64,000 nucleotides of DNA from Candidatus Methylomirabilis sp. (GTDB lineage: Bacteria; Methylomirabilota; Methylomirabilia; Methylomirabilales; Methylomirabilaceae): NCBI GenBank assembly GCA_002634395.1, contig NSJM01000003.1:1-64000 (forward strand). The letters run 5' to 3'. How positions within the stretch are numbered: position 1 is the first letter of the stretch; each line of letters begins with the position of its first letter. The notes below the pieces were generated by a model. The model searched no databases. It was not told the DNA's origin and was given only the letters and a program-made list of their open reading frames with translations. A program made the translations under genes and the position numbers. Positions 35,457 through 44,135 of this stretch are shown here, piece after piece.

Positions 35457-36971
35457 CTAGTACCAGAGCTGCCGAGCCGGAGGGAACCCCCGAAAACCAT
35501 AGCAGCGGAAGATTGACCACGAGTCAGAGACACGCGACCGACCGACGGTCGAGTCATGAGTCGGCTGATCGAGCGTGACCATGTCGAAAGAGCGGAGAAC
35601 CGCTTCTGGAGGGTCAGGCCGATCCGCCACGAAGATGGCGTTCCAACCTCGGACCTCCTCGGTCCCACCCCACACGTCAAACTGATTCATTCGTCGCTCG
35701 AGTTGGATGTTATAGGTTCTCGGGTGGGCCGGCACATAAAACATTACCTCACTGGCAATCTGATACCGGTCACTGAAGACGAACGTCGATCTGCTTCGAC
35801 TCATCTCTTGATAGACTGCACTGACATGCGTTCCGAGTTCTGTCCATCCTCTGAGGCGACGGGTCAGATCGAGCTTGTGAGGAAGCGGCAGCCCGACCGA
35901 GGCAAGGGCATGCGGAAAGTGACCAATGGCGCTGACGAGGAATCCGGTCAGTAAGGCGCCGGCGAAAAGTGCGCGATTGCGTGTCCATCGCCAGGCAGGA
36001 TAGCCTGGTGTAGGGGGACCTGACCGCCACTTGGCGGCAGCGATGGCTGCAGCGATAAAGGCGGGTGCGGCCCAGTTTGCCTGGACCTTTGTCCATAGAC
36101 TGATGATGACGCAGGCGAACAGCAGAGGTACGGAAGCACAGAAGAGAAACAGTGAGGTGTCGTCACTGCGCCGGACAAATCCGGTTCGTCCAACCTCCCA
36201 GATCCCGATTATGAGCAGGGTGAACAGTACGGGGGTCACCACACCCACCTGGGATGCCACAAATTCTCCCAGACTCTTCAGCGGCATCACTGTCTCCTTC
36301 CCTCCTCCAAGCTGCTCCAGGAGGTGGCGAAACGAGACCAGATTGTGCGTCGTGTTCCAATATATGACGGGAGTAAAGAGGAGGAGCCCCACCCCGAGAG
36401 CAAGGTAGGGGCCTGACCGCCGCAGCCAGAACCGATGGTCGCGGGACAATATAAGATACAAAAAAGTCTGGGGTATCATGATTGCCATCGTGTATTTACT
36501 GAGCAGACCAAGGCCGAGGCCGATCCCCGCGAAAAACCACCAGGCGTTGCCGTCTGCTGTGAGCGCGCGATGAATCAGCAACAGCGTGAGAGACCAGAAG
36601 AATACCAGCGGCGCATCGATCGTCATCAGGATCGAGCCCGCCTCGTAAAGCGGTATGGCGGCCAGGAGCAGCACCGCTTTCAGGCCGGCCCATCCGGAGC
36701 GACAGAGCCGATCTGCCAACAGGAACGTAAGCAAGGCGGTTCCGGTTGAAAGCAGGACCGCAGGAAGCCGGACGAAGAACTCGGTGTCGCCTCCTGCCCT
36801 CGTGGACAGGGCGATGAGGTAGGCGACCATCGGCCCTTTGCTGTAGTAGCTCCAGTCCAGCCGTTTCGACCAGGTCCAATAGTACGCTTCGTCGGGTGCC
36901 AGATTGAACCGACCTGAGTTGATGAACCAGAGGTGAAAGACGGCGACGAAGCCAAGGAAGAGAAGGAGCAA
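35457..36971 (-). CDS. GT83-like (ArnT/PMT family) membrane glycosyltransferase
   Basis: A polytopic enzyme with the catalytic loop motif FNLAPDEAYYWTWSKRLDWSYYSKGPM (DE in the first periplasmic loop, shown here split in concept at DEAYYW) and many membrane segments. It transfers a sugar from an undecaprenyl-phosphate carrier to lipid A or another envelope acceptor. The start is uncertain: no ATG or GTG lies between the purE stop (37054) and the first membrane helix. I propose TTG 36971 (CTG 36974 is also possible). The frame stays open upstream across purE, but that part overlaps purE in another frame and is a shadow. It abuts the GT2 gene directly. Confidence 0.8.
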   Translation of the reverse strand: MLLLFLGFVAVFHLWFINSGRFNLAPDEAYYWTWSKRLDWSYYSKGPMVAYLIALSTRAGGDTEFFVRLPAVLLSTGTALLTFLLADRLCRSGWAGLKAVLLLAAIPLYEAGSILMTIDAPLVFFWSLTLLLIHRALTADGNAWWFFAGIGLGLGLLSKYTMAIMIPQTFLYLILSRDHRFWLRRSGPYLALGVGLLLFTPVIYWNTTHNLVSFRHLLEQLGGGKETVMPLKSLGEFVASQVGVVTPVLFTLLIIGIWEVGRTGFVRRSDDTSLFLFCASVPLLFACVIISLWTKVQANWAAPAFIAAAIAAAKWRSGPPTPGYPAWRWTRNRALFAGALLTGFLVSAIGHFPHALASVGLPLPHKLDLTRRLRGWTELGTHVSAVYQEMSRSRSTFVFSDRYQIASEVMFYVPAHPRTYNIQLERRMNQFDVWGGTEEVRGWNAIFVADRPDPPEAVLRSFDMVTLDQPTHDSTVGRSRVSDSWSIFRCYGFRGFPPARQLWY

Positions 36972-37053
36972 CAGCGAGGCCTGCCGGTAACTTGCCGGAT
37001 GTGCCCAGTACGTAGACGATTCCCTGGAGCAAGCGATCTGTGATAAGGGGAGC

Positions 37054-37578
37054 TCAGGAGCGGCGCTTTTGGAGCGTGCGATCTTTGTCCTCCACTTCGG
37101 AGGCCAAGGCCTCCTTGAATGATTGCAGCGTGTGCTGGAGGGCCTCGTCCGACAGTGCCAGAATCCGCGCGGCCAGGATACCGGCGTTCTTCGCTCCCGC
37201 CTCACCGATAGCCATAGTTGCGACCGGAACCCCCCCGGGCATCTGGACGACGGAGAGAAGCGCATCCAGTCCCTTCAGCGAGGTTGAGGCCAGTGGAACG
37301 CCGATGACCGGGAGTGTGGTCTGGCCAGCAATGACGCCGGCAAGATGAGCTGCGGCGCCGGCGCCGGCGACGATCACCTTGATCCCCCGCGCCTCGGCTT
37401 GCCGGACGTAGTTCAGCGTCGCGTCAAGGGAGCGATGAGCGGAGGAGATTTTGAGTTCGAATGGGATCCCGAATCGCTCCAACGCCTTGGCGGTGAGTTC
37501 CATTACTGCCAGGTCGGAGTCGCTGCCCATGACGATCCCGACTACGGGGTGCGTTGCCATGCTATCATGTGAGGTCAC
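37054..37578 (-). CDS. purE: N5-carboxyaminoimidazole ribonucleotide mutase
   Basis: A class I PurE, 174 aa: [56 protein letters not shown] (as separate conserved blocks) and [18 protein letters not shown]. It converts N5-CAIR to CAIR; the partner PurK is not in the window. GTG 37578 has AGGAG six bases upstream and was preferred to ATG 37560, which lacks a ribosome site. It is part of the purN-purH-purD-purE run. Confidence 0.95.
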   Translation of the reverse strand: MTSHDSMATHPVVGIVMGSDSDLAVMELTAKALERFGIPFELKISSAHRSLDATLNYVRQAEARGIKVIVAGAGAAAHLAGVIAGQTTLPVIGVPLASTSLKGLDALLSVVQMPGGVPVATMAIGEAGAKNAGILAARILALSDEALQHTLQSFKEALASEVEDKDRTLQKRRS

Positions 37579-37638
37579 CTGTCGCTCCTTCCATGTCTTT
37601 TACTGCCTCCGCGACGCGGGGGGTGCGTTGTCGAACTA

Positions 37639-38916
37639 TTATGAAATTCTGGAGAGGGCGCGAACGCCGATGTCGGTCCGGTAGTGCGCGCCCTCCCAAT
37701 GGATCTTCTTGACCGCCCGGTAGGTGGTGGCGATTGCCCCATGGATGTCTCGTCCGATGCCGGTAACACCAAGGACCCGTCCGCCGCCGGTGAGGGTCTG
37801 ATCTTTTGTGCGGTTCGTCCCGGCGTGAAAGATCATGACGCCAGGCTCGGCAGCCGCTTCCTTGAGTCCGGTGATCGGAGCGCCCTGGTCGTATGGACCG
37901 GGATAGCCTCTCGAGGCCATGACTACGCAGACGCTTGCATCCGGCCTCCAGTCGATCGTGTGATCTCGTAAGCGACCATCTACGACCGCCTCCAGCAGTG
38001 GGACCAGGTCGGACTTCATCCGCAGGAGCAGCGGCTGTGTTTCCGGATCGCCGAACCTGGCGTTGAACTCGAGCACCTTGATCTCACCCGACCCGATCAT
38101 CAGACCGGCATAGAGGACGCCTTTGTACGGCCGTCCTTCGGCCGCCATGCCTCTGATGGCTGGGATCATGATACGCTCCATGATCTGCTGGTTCATTGGT
38201 TCGGTGATAGCCGACGCCGGAGAGTAGGCCCCCATGCCGCCGGTATTGGGACCCTGGTCGTCGTTAAACACGCGCTTATGATCCTGGGATGATGCCAGAG
38301 GTAAAACAGTGTCTCCGTCGGTTAACACATGGAAAGAGACCTCCTCTCCCTCCAGATACTGCTCGATCACAATCCGATCGCCGGCGTCGCCGAAGAGGCG
38401 CTCCTCCATGATTTTCTTGACGGCGTCCAGCGCCTCGGTCAGCTCAAAGCAGACGATGACCCCCTTTCCAGCCGCCAAGCCATCGGCCTTGACGACCAGG
38501 GGGACACCGATCTCCTTGACGTATCGTGTGGCCTCCTCTGCCCGGTCGAATGATTGAAAAAAGCCGGTAGGGATACGGTACTTCTTCATGAAGATCTTGG
38601 CGAAGACCTTGCTCTCCTCAATGATGGCAGCATCTTTCCGGGGTCCGAAGATGCGGAGCCCGCGGCGCTCGAATTCATCCACGATCCCAAGCGTAAGCGG
38701 AACCTCCGGTCCCACGACGGTCAGGTCGATCCGTTTCCGCTCGGCGAAATCGGCCAGGAGGCGGATATCGGAGGCGCTGATGTTCACACACTCGGCCACC
38801 TCACTTATTCCGACATTTCCAGGCGCAGCCCAGACCTTCGCCGCCTTCGGACTCTGAGCGATCTTCCACGCGAGGGCGTGCTCTCTGCCGCCTGAGCCGA
38901 TCACGAGAATCTGCAT
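37639..38916 (-). CDS. purD: phosphoribosylamine-glycine ligase
   Basis: GAR synthetase, an ATP-grasp enzyme of purine synthesis, 425 aa. The N-terminus MQILVIGSGGREHALAWKI, VGPEVPLTLGIVDEFE, KADGLAAGKGVIVC, FNDDQGPNTGGMGAYSPA and EFNARFGDPETQPLLLRM are all standard. ATG 38916 follows GGGAG and gives the usual N-terminus; ATG 38940 and 38928 are in frame upstream. It lies 34 bases after purH. Confidence 0.95.
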   Translation of the reverse strand: MQILVIGSGGREHALAWKIAQSPKAAKVWAAPGNVGISEVAECVNISASDIRLLADFAERKRIDLTVVGPEVPLTLGIVDEFERRGLRIFGPRKDAAIIEESKVFAKIFMKKYRIPTGFFQSFDRAEEATRYVKEIGVPLVVKADGLAAGKGVIVCFELTEALDAVKKIMEERLFGDAGDRIVIEQYLEGEEVSFHVLTDGDTVLPLASSQDHKRVFNDDQGPNTGGMGAYSPASAITEPMNQQIMERIMIPAIRGMAAEGRPYKGVLYAGLMIGSGEIKVLEFNARFGDPETQPLLLRMKSDLVPLLEAVVDGRLRDHTIDWRPDASVCVVMASRGYPGPYDQGAPITGLKEAAAEPGVMIFHAGTNRTKDQTLTGGGRVLGVTGIGRDIHGAIATTYRAVKKIHWEGAHYRTDIGVRALSRIS

Positions 38917-38950
38917 TGGAGCTCCCATCAGTCTCTTCATGGCCCGGACA

Positions 38951-40555
38951 TCAATGCCGGAAGTGTCGAATGCCCGTGAAGACCATTGCGATATCGGCCT
39001 CATCCGCTGCCTGGATCACCTCGGCATCACGGATGGAGCCTCCCGGCTGGATGATCGCGGTGACGCCGGCCTCAGCCGCCACATCCACCCCGTCCCGAAA
39101 CGGAAAGAAGGCATCGGACGCGAGAACCGTTCCCTTGGTGGATGAGACGGCCTTCATGATGGCCAGCCGACAGGCATCGACCCGGCTCATCTGTCCGGCG
39201 CCGATCCCGACCGTCGCGCAGTCGTGTGACAGGACGATCGCGTTGGACTTCACGTGCTTTGCCACCTTCCAGGCGAACCGAAGCGCTCGCATCTCAGCAT
39301 CGGTGGGCTCGCGGCGGGTAACGACGCGGAGGGTATCGGGATAGCAATCGATCTGATCACGCTCCTGTACGAGCATCCCGCCGACGATCGGTCGCAATTC
39401 CAGGGCCGCTCGATCAGGGGATGTTGTTGCCGGCCATGGTTCGATCTGCAAGAGTCGAAGGGCCTTCTTCTCTCGCAGGATGGCGAGCGCCGCCTCATGA
39501 TATCCCGGCGCAACCACAGCCTCCGCAAAGGTGGCACTAAGCTCGCGAGCGGTGTCACCATCGACCGGTCGGTTGAGGCTGAGGACCCCGCCGAAGGCCG
39601 AGGTCGGATCCGCAGCCAGAGCGCGCTGATATGCCTCACAGAGCCGGGAGCCGATACCGACACCACACGGATTCGTATGTTTTACGATGACGACGGCAGG
39701 GTCATCGAATTCTCTTACAAGGGTAAAGGCTGCATTGAGGTCCATGAGGTTATTGAATGAGAGCTCCTTTCCTTGAAGCTGCTGAGCCCCTGCTACAGAC
39801 GGTTCACGTGTGAGGGCGTTGCCATACAGGGCCGCCCGCTGGTGCGGGTTCTCGCCGTAGCGGAGTTGCTGTAGTTTAACCAGGTGAAGGTCGAGGCGAT
39901 CGGGGAGCGCGGGTTCATCTGTCTCGCCACATTGCCGCTTCAAATACGCAGCGATTAGCGCATCGTAACAAGCTACGCGCGCGAAGGCCGTTGTCGCTAG
40001 CTGCAACCGGCGACTCCTCGACAGACAGCCCTCCCCATGCTGTAGTTCCGCACCGATCGTCGCGTAATCGGCAGGATCGGTGACGATTGCAACATCCTCG
40101 AAATTCTTTGCAGCAGCTCTGATGAGGCTGGGTCCGCCGATATCGATTTGCTCGATGGCCTCTTCGAAGGAGGTGTCCGCCCTGGCAACAGTGGCCTCGA
40201 ACGGATACAGGTTGATGATCACGAGGTCGATGAATGAGATGCCGAACTCGCGAAGTTTCTGCTGGTGTTCGGGATCATGCCGCTTCGCCAGGATGCCGGC
40301 ATGAATCCTCGGATGGAGTGTTTTGACTCGCCCGTCCAGCATCTCAGGGAAGCCTGTGATGTCGGCCACATCGACCACCGGTATGTTGGCGTCCCGCAGC
40401 GCGCGAGCGGTTCCGCCGGTGGAGATGATCTCGACGGATAGCTTCTGTAGAGTTGATGCAAGCTCAATCAGCCCGGTCTTATCCGAGACGCTGATTAAGG
40501 CTCGCCGGACCTGTATCGATCCCGTTTCGTGAACAGGCTCAGTCGACATCGTCAT
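38951..40555 (-). CDS. purH: bifunctional AICAR transformylase / IMP cyclohydrolase
   Basis: The last two steps of IMP synthesis, 534 aa. The N-terminal MGS-like IMP cyclohydrolase domain (RALISVSDKTGLIELA, STGGTARAL, VKTLHPRIHAGIL) precedes the AICAR transformylase domain (LRYGENPHQRAALY, KHTNPCGVGIG, SNAIVLSHDCATVGIGAGQMSRVDA in parts, SDAFFPFRDGVD). It ends IRHFRH, the standard PurH terminus. A second in-frame ATG is at 40549. Confidence 0.96.
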   Translation of the reverse strand: MTMSTEPVHETGSIQVRRALISVSDKTGLIELASTLQKLSVEIISTGGTARALRDANIPVVDVADITGFPEMLDGRVKTLHPRIHAGILAKRHDPEHQQKLREFGISFIDLVIINLYPFEATVARADTSFEEAIEQIDIGGPSLIRAAAKNFEDVAIVTDPADYATIGAELQHGEGCLSRSRRLQLATTAFARVACYDALIAAYLKRQCGETDEPALPDRLDLHLVKLQQLRYGENPHQRAALYGNALTREPSVAGAQQLQGKELSFNNLMDLNAAFTLVREFDDPAVVIVKHTNPCGVGIGSRLCEAYQRALAADPTSAFGGVLSLNRPVDGDTARELSATFAEAVVAPGYHEAALAILREKKALRLLQIEPWPATTSPDRAALELRPIVGGMLVQERDQIDCYPDTLRVVTRREPTDAEMRALRFAWKVAKHVKSNAIVLSHDCATVGIGAGQMSRVDACRLAIMKAVSSTKGTVLASDAFFPFRDGVDVAAEAGVTAIIQPGGSIRDAEVIQAADEADIAMVFTGIRHFRH

Positions 40556-40582
40556 GGGTGCATTGCTCCCCAGTCCCGCTTG

Positions 40583-41218
40583 TCATCCGCCCTGCGAGGC
40601 GTAAGCCTCATGGCAGCATACCCGGCGACCGCGAATTTCCAGCCGTCCTTCGGCGAAGAGTTGGATAGCTTGTGGATAGATTTGGTGTTCAGAAACAAGG
40701 ATCCTGGCCGAGAGGGTCTCTTCGGTATCATCGTCCAGTACCGGGACTACCGCCTGGATGATAATGGGACCGGTATCGATCCCCTCGTCGACGAAGTGGA
40801 CGGTACAACCGGAGAACTTCGATCCGTATTGTACGGTCTTTCGTTGAGCATGCAGACCGGGAAAGGCAGGCAGGAGCGCGGGGTGAATATTCATGATCCT
40901 ATGTGCGTAAGCCTCGATAAACGAGGAACTTAGCAGACGCATATAGCCTGCCAGACAGACCAGCTCGACCTCGTGCTTGCGCAGCAGGTCGATGACCGCA
41001 GCATCAAACTCTTCGTTTGTCGCGTGCAGGCGGGGATCAACGAATACAGCTTCGATCCCGTACCTTCGAGCCAGCTCCAACGCGCGGGCATTCGCCACGT
41101 CACTCACAACGATGACGACGAGCGCGTCAACCGTTCCGGCTTTACCGGCTTCGATGATTGCCTGAAGGTTACTCCCTCGACCCGAGGCCAGTACACCAAG
41201 CCTGAGTTGCCTCTTCAT
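40583..41218 (-). CDS. purN: phosphoribosylglycinamide formyltransferase
   Basis: Uses 10-formyl-THF to formylate GAR, 211 aa. RLGVLASGRGSNLQAIIEA, VCLAGYMRLLSSSFIEAY, NIHPALLPAFPGLHAQ and GCTVHFVDEGIDTGPIIIQ carry the catalytic Asn-His-Asp set. ATG 41218 follows a GGGGG ribosome site; an in-frame start at 41272 lies inside repeat DNA and is unlikely. It is the first gene of the minus-strand operon and is divergent from the Rrf2 gene. Confidence 0.95.
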   Translation of the reverse strand: MKRQLRLGVLASGRGSNLQAIIEAGKAGTVDALVVIVVSDVANARALELARRYGIEAVFVDPRLHATNEEFDAAVIDLLRKHEVELVCLAGYMRLLSSSFIEAYAHRIMNIHPALLPAFPGLHAQRKTVQYGSKFSGCTVHFVDEGIDTGPIIIQAVVPVLDDDTEETLSARILVSEHQIYPQAIQLFAEGRLEIRGRRVCCHEAYASQGG

Positions 41219-41473
41219 GTTCCCCCATGGGTCATTGCGAGCCGAAGGCAAAGCCATCCCATCGTTCTTCATCCGGTTCTTTCATCACGACGGTGCGCGT
41301 CAAAAACTACAAGCTTGCTTCGGTCACGCTGCTCCCTCGCCATGACGCGCGAAGCGAAACTTTCGGGTCGACGATAGCAGAAAAGGAGGCAATGAGCAAG
41401 AGGATTATAGCGACTTGCTGACAGTGAATAGCCGTGTAATTTTCCAATATAAATCTGAGGTTACAAAAAATTC
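41219..41473. other. intergenic region upstream of purN with a dispersed repeat
   Basis: No gene is visible between purN and the Rrf2 promoter. Bases 41231-41346 carry a copy of the GTCATTGCGAG...CTCGCCATGAC repeat. The rest is AT-rich near 41440-41475 and leads into the Rrf2 promoter. The purN promoter is not obvious. Confidence 0.5.
41231..41346. repeat. dispersed inverted-end repeat (GTCATTGCGAG family)
   Basis: GTCATTGCGAG (41231-41241) and CTCGCCATGAC (41336-41346) form near-complementary ends. The same element type occurs at 51021-51101 and, degraded, at 63744-63960. Confidence 0.65.
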
Positions 41474-41502
41474 TTGACATAGCTTTTCGCTGAAGCTATA
41501 AA
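41474..41502 (+). promoter_or_regulatory. near-consensus promoter of the Rrf2-cysK sulfur operon
   Basis: TTGACA (41474-41479) and TATAAA (41497-41502) are spaced by 17 bases. The spacer contains an inverted repeat AGCTT...AAGCT (41481-41485/41493-41497). The expected start is near 41509. Confidence 0.75.
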
Positions 41503-41535
41503 TACCAGAGTAACTCAATCGACTTAATCGGTATT
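41501..41535 (+). promoter_or_regulatory. candidate Rrf2-family operator
   Basis: AATACC (41501-41506) and GGTATT (41530-41535) form an inverted repeat that spans the predicted transcription start just upstream of the Rrf2 gene. This position suits autorepression. The assignment to the Rrf2 protein is inference. Confidence 0.4.
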
Positions 41536-41551
41536 TGCTGGGTGATTCGAT

Positions 41552-42001
41552 ATGCGAGTATCCACGAAGGGCGACTACGCGACACGAGCCATGCAGGATC
41601 TGGCCCTCCATTATGAGAAAGGGCCGATCCAGATAGAGGAGATTGCCCGACGACAACATCTGCCCGCTCGTTACCTGGAGCAGATCCTGTTGAGTCTCAA
41701 ACGAGCCGGCTTTGTTGAAAGTAAGCGGGGAATGAGTGGGGGATACTACCTGGCAAAGCATCCCAGAGAGATTACAGTTGGGGCCATCATCAGGGCGATG
41801 GAGGGTCCGATCGTGCCGATCTTTTGTGTCGATAGCGGACCGCGTGAGATCTGTATCGAGGAGCCTCATTGCTCTCTGCGAGACATCTGGGCCGATGTGC
41901 GCGACGCTGTCGCACAGATCGTGGATCAGACTACACTCGAAGACCTCTGTCAGCGGTTCCGGACGAAACAGGAGCGACAGAGGGTTAGTTACCAGATCTG
42001 A
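41552..42001 (+). CDS. Rrf2-family regulator (IscR/CymR-like) with three cysteines
   Basis: A 149-aa winged-helix regulator: MRVSTKGDYATRAMQDLAL, IEEIARRQHLPARYLEQIL (recognition region), and GYYLAKHPREITVGAIIRAMEG. Its effector loop PIFCVDSGPREICIEEPHC has three cysteines, similar in place to the [2Fe-2S] ligands of IscR though with different spacing (x8, x5). CymR, another member, controls cysteine metabolism through CysK. The position directly before cysK makes a sulfur- or Fe-S-responsive repressor of this operon likely. It has its own strong promoter with a palindrome across the start site. Confidence 0.88.
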   Translation: MRVSTKGDYATRAMQDLALHYEKGPIQIEEIARRQHLPARYLEQILLSLKRAGFVESKRGMSGGYYLAKHPREITVGAIIRAMEGPIVPIFCVDSGPREICIEEPHCSLRDIWADVRDAVAQIVDQTTLEDLCQRFRTKQERQRVSYQI

Positions 42002-42034
42002 GCCGTTCGGGATGTCTGGAGATTGAACGCGTAG

Positions 42035-42949
42035 ATGCCACGGTTGGTTCGAAACGTCCTGGAGCTAATAGGCGATACCCCGCTGGTCCAGTTGCAGCGG
42101 ATACCGCGTCCTGGATCGGCTCGGATCCTTGGGAAGCTGGAGTCGCTCAATCCGGGTGGAAGCGTGAAGGATCGGATCGCTTTTGCGATGATCGAGGAGG
42201 CAGAGCGGAGCGGACGACTGAAGCCGGGCGACACAATCGTTGAGCCGACCTCCGGCAACACCGGGATCGGGCTTGCGATGGTGGCTGCCGTCAAGGGGTA
42301 CCGCCTGATCCTGACGATGCCGGAAGATATGAGCCAGGAGCGGCAAAGGTTAGTCGGCCGATTCGGAGCCGAGGTGATCCTGACGCCTGCTATTGAAGGG
42401 ATGAGCGGGGCCGTCTATGCCGCAGAATCTCTCGTGGCGCAACATCCTGATTACTTCATGCCACAGCAATTCGCAAACCCAGCCAATCCGGCGGTTCACC
42501 GTCTTACTACGGCGCAAGAGATTCTGAAAGCCACTGAGGGACAGATCGATGCCTTTGTGGCCGGCGTCGGGACCGGCGGGACGATTACCGGGGTAGGTGA
42601 GGTGTTGAAAAGTGAAGTTCCTGACGTTCAGGTGATCGCGGTGGAACCGGCCAGATCCCCCGTGTTGCAGGGAGGCAGGTCCAGGCCGCATGGCATTCAA
42701 GGAATTGGCGCGAGCTTCGTTCCAGGCGTGCTGAACATGCAAGTAGTTGATGAGATCATTGCTGTTGAGGACGAGGATGCCTATCAGATGGCGTCTCGCC
42801 TGAGCAGAGAGGAAGGTCTCATGGTGGGGATCTCAGCCGGGGCCAATGTTTTTGCGTCGATAGTCGTTGCCGAACGGCTTGGAACCGGAAAGGTCGTCGT
42901 GACAATCCTCCCCGATACAGGGGAGCGGTACCTGTCGGTCCCATTCTGA
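42035..42949 (+). CDS. cysK: cysteine synthase (O-acetylserine sulfhydrylase)
   Basis: A 304-aa fold-type II PLP enzyme making cysteine from O-acetylserine and sulfide. PLP Lys45 (NPGGSVKDRIA), the substrate loop PTSGNTGIGLA, and the phosphate-binding GVGTGGTITGVG are present. GISAGANVFAS and LPDTGERYLS complete the CysK pattern. It follows the Rrf2 gene by 33 bases and precedes the MoaD::MoeB fusion by 19. A second, distinct cysteine synthase of the CysM type is at 45747. Confidence 0.94.
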   Translation: MPRLVRNVLELIGDTPLVQLQRIPRPGSARILGKLESLNPGGSVKDRIAFAMIEEAERSGRLKPGDTIVEPTSGNTGIGLAMVAAVKGYRLILTMPEDMSQERQRLVGRFGAEVILTPAIEGMSGAVYAAESLVAQHPDYFMPQQFANPANPAVHRLTTAQEILKATEGQIDAFVAGVGTGGTITGVGEVLKSEVPDVQVIAVEPARSPVLQGGRSRPHGIQGIGASFVPGVLNMQVVDEIIAVEDEDAYQMASRLSREEGLMVGISAGANVFASIVVAERLGTGKVVVTILPDTGERYLSVPF

Positions 42950-42968
42950 CCTATAAGGGAGCACATGC

Positions 42969-44117
42969 ATGAATGCCTATGGTGGCGTGAAGGTTGCTGA
43001 AGCGTACACAGCAATGGAGGATGGCAGTAGAGTGGCAATCCGTGTCTACATCCCAACCCCGTATCGAGGGCTGACTCACAATCAGCCTCTTGTCGAGGGT
43101 CGAGGGGACGACCTGGTGGAGCTTCTGGAGGATCTGGAGACGCGCTTTCCAGGGATTCACAGGCATGTTTTTGATCAGATGGGTGAACTCCACCGTCACC
43201 TCAATGTCTATGTGAACAATGTAGGGGTGGAGGAATTGGGGGGGAAGCGGACCGTACTCAAGGACGGAGACGAGGTGGCCTTGATCCCGGCCATGGCGGG
43301 GGGGGCCGTACCCTTCAACGAAGAGCAGATCCGCCGCTACAGTCGTCACATCATCCTCCCTGAGGTCGGCGGGAAGGGGCAGCGCAAGCTCTTGAACAGT
43401 TCGGCGTTGCTCGTCGGGGCTGGCGGCTTGGGCTCCCCTGCGGCCCTCTATCTGGCTGCTGCCGGTGTCGGTCGCCTCGGCATCATCGACGCCGATGTGG
43501 TGGACCTGAGTAACCTGCAACGCCAGATTCTCCACCACATGGATGATATAGGGCGACCCAAGGTCGTTTCGGCGGTCGAGGCGATCGGCCAGATCAATCC
43601 CGACGTGAAGGTGGAGCCGATTCAAGCAGTCCTCTCTTCGGCGAACGCGAAGGAGGTCATCAGTCAGTATGATCTGGTCGTGAACGGCTGCGACAATTTT
43701 CCGACCCGATACCTGGTCAACGACGCCTGCGTGCTCCTGAAGAAACCCCTTGTGGATGGGAGTATCTTTAAATTTGAAGGGCAGGTGACGGTCTTTGTCC
43801 CCGGTCAGGGTTGCTATCGCTGCCTGTACCCCGCGCCTCCGCCACCAGGGTTGGTTCCGAGCTGCCAGGAGGCCGGCGTATTGGGCGTACTGTGCGGTAT
43901 CGTCGGCAGCCTGCAGGCGATTGAGGCGATCAAGCTGCTGCTCGGGATCGGTGACTCCCTGGTCGGGCGACTCCTCTTTTTCGATTCGTTGGGGATGGAA
44001 TTCAGACAGGTCAAGGTTCGGCGCGCCTCAGACTGTCCCGTTTGCGGAGATGATCCGACTATCACCGATCTGATCGATTACCATGAGTTTTGCGGAGTAC
44101 CAGGCGGCGGTCACTGA
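42969..44117 (+). CDS. fusion of a MoaD/ThiS-like sulfur carrier and a MoeB/ThiF E1-like adenylyltransferase
   Basis: A 382-aa protein. Residues about 20-112 are a ubiquitin-fold sulfur carrier (VYIPTPYRGLT, LNVYVNNVGV, LKDGDEVALIPAMAGG) whose Gly111-Gly112 would normally be the free C-terminus. Residues about 117-375 are a MoeB-type activating enzyme: YSRHIILPEVGGKGQRKL, nucleotide loop GAGGLGSP (from Gly150), DVVDLSNLQRQILH, zinc pairs CYRC and CPVC, and GVLGVLCGIVGSLQAIEAIK. E1 enzymes adenylate the carrier GG, which then receives sulfur as a thiocarboxylate. Here the carrier GG is internal, so either the fused domain is a scaffold or it must be cut. A free carrier is at 56089 and a JAMM peptidase at 46708. 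Confidence 0.9.
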   Translation: MNAYGGVKVAEAYTAMEDGSRVAIRVYIPTPYRGLTHNQPLVEGRGDDLVELLEDLETRFPGIHRHVFDQMGELHRHLNVYVNNVGVEELGGKRTVLKDGDEVALIPAMAGGAVPFNEEQIRRYSRHIILPEVGGKGQRKLLNSSALLVGAGGLGSPAALYLAAAGVGRLGIIDADVVDLSNLQRQILHHMDDIGRPKVVSAVEAIGQINPDVKVEPIQAVLSSANAKEVISQYDLVVNGCDNFPTRYLVNDACVLLKKPLVDGSIFKFEGQVTVFVPGQGCYRCLYPAPPPPGLVPSCQEAGVLGVLCGIVGSLQAIEAIKLLLGIGDSLVGRLLFFDSLGMEFRQVKVRRASDCPVCGDDPTITDLIDYHEFCGVPGGGH

Positions 44118-44135
44118 GGCCGCGAACGGCGCGCC

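Noticed and set aside
36972-37265. N-terminal extension of the GT83-like protein
   Set aside because: It overlaps purE in another frame, is rich in Arg/Ser/Pro as shadows are, and precedes the first membrane helix without homology.
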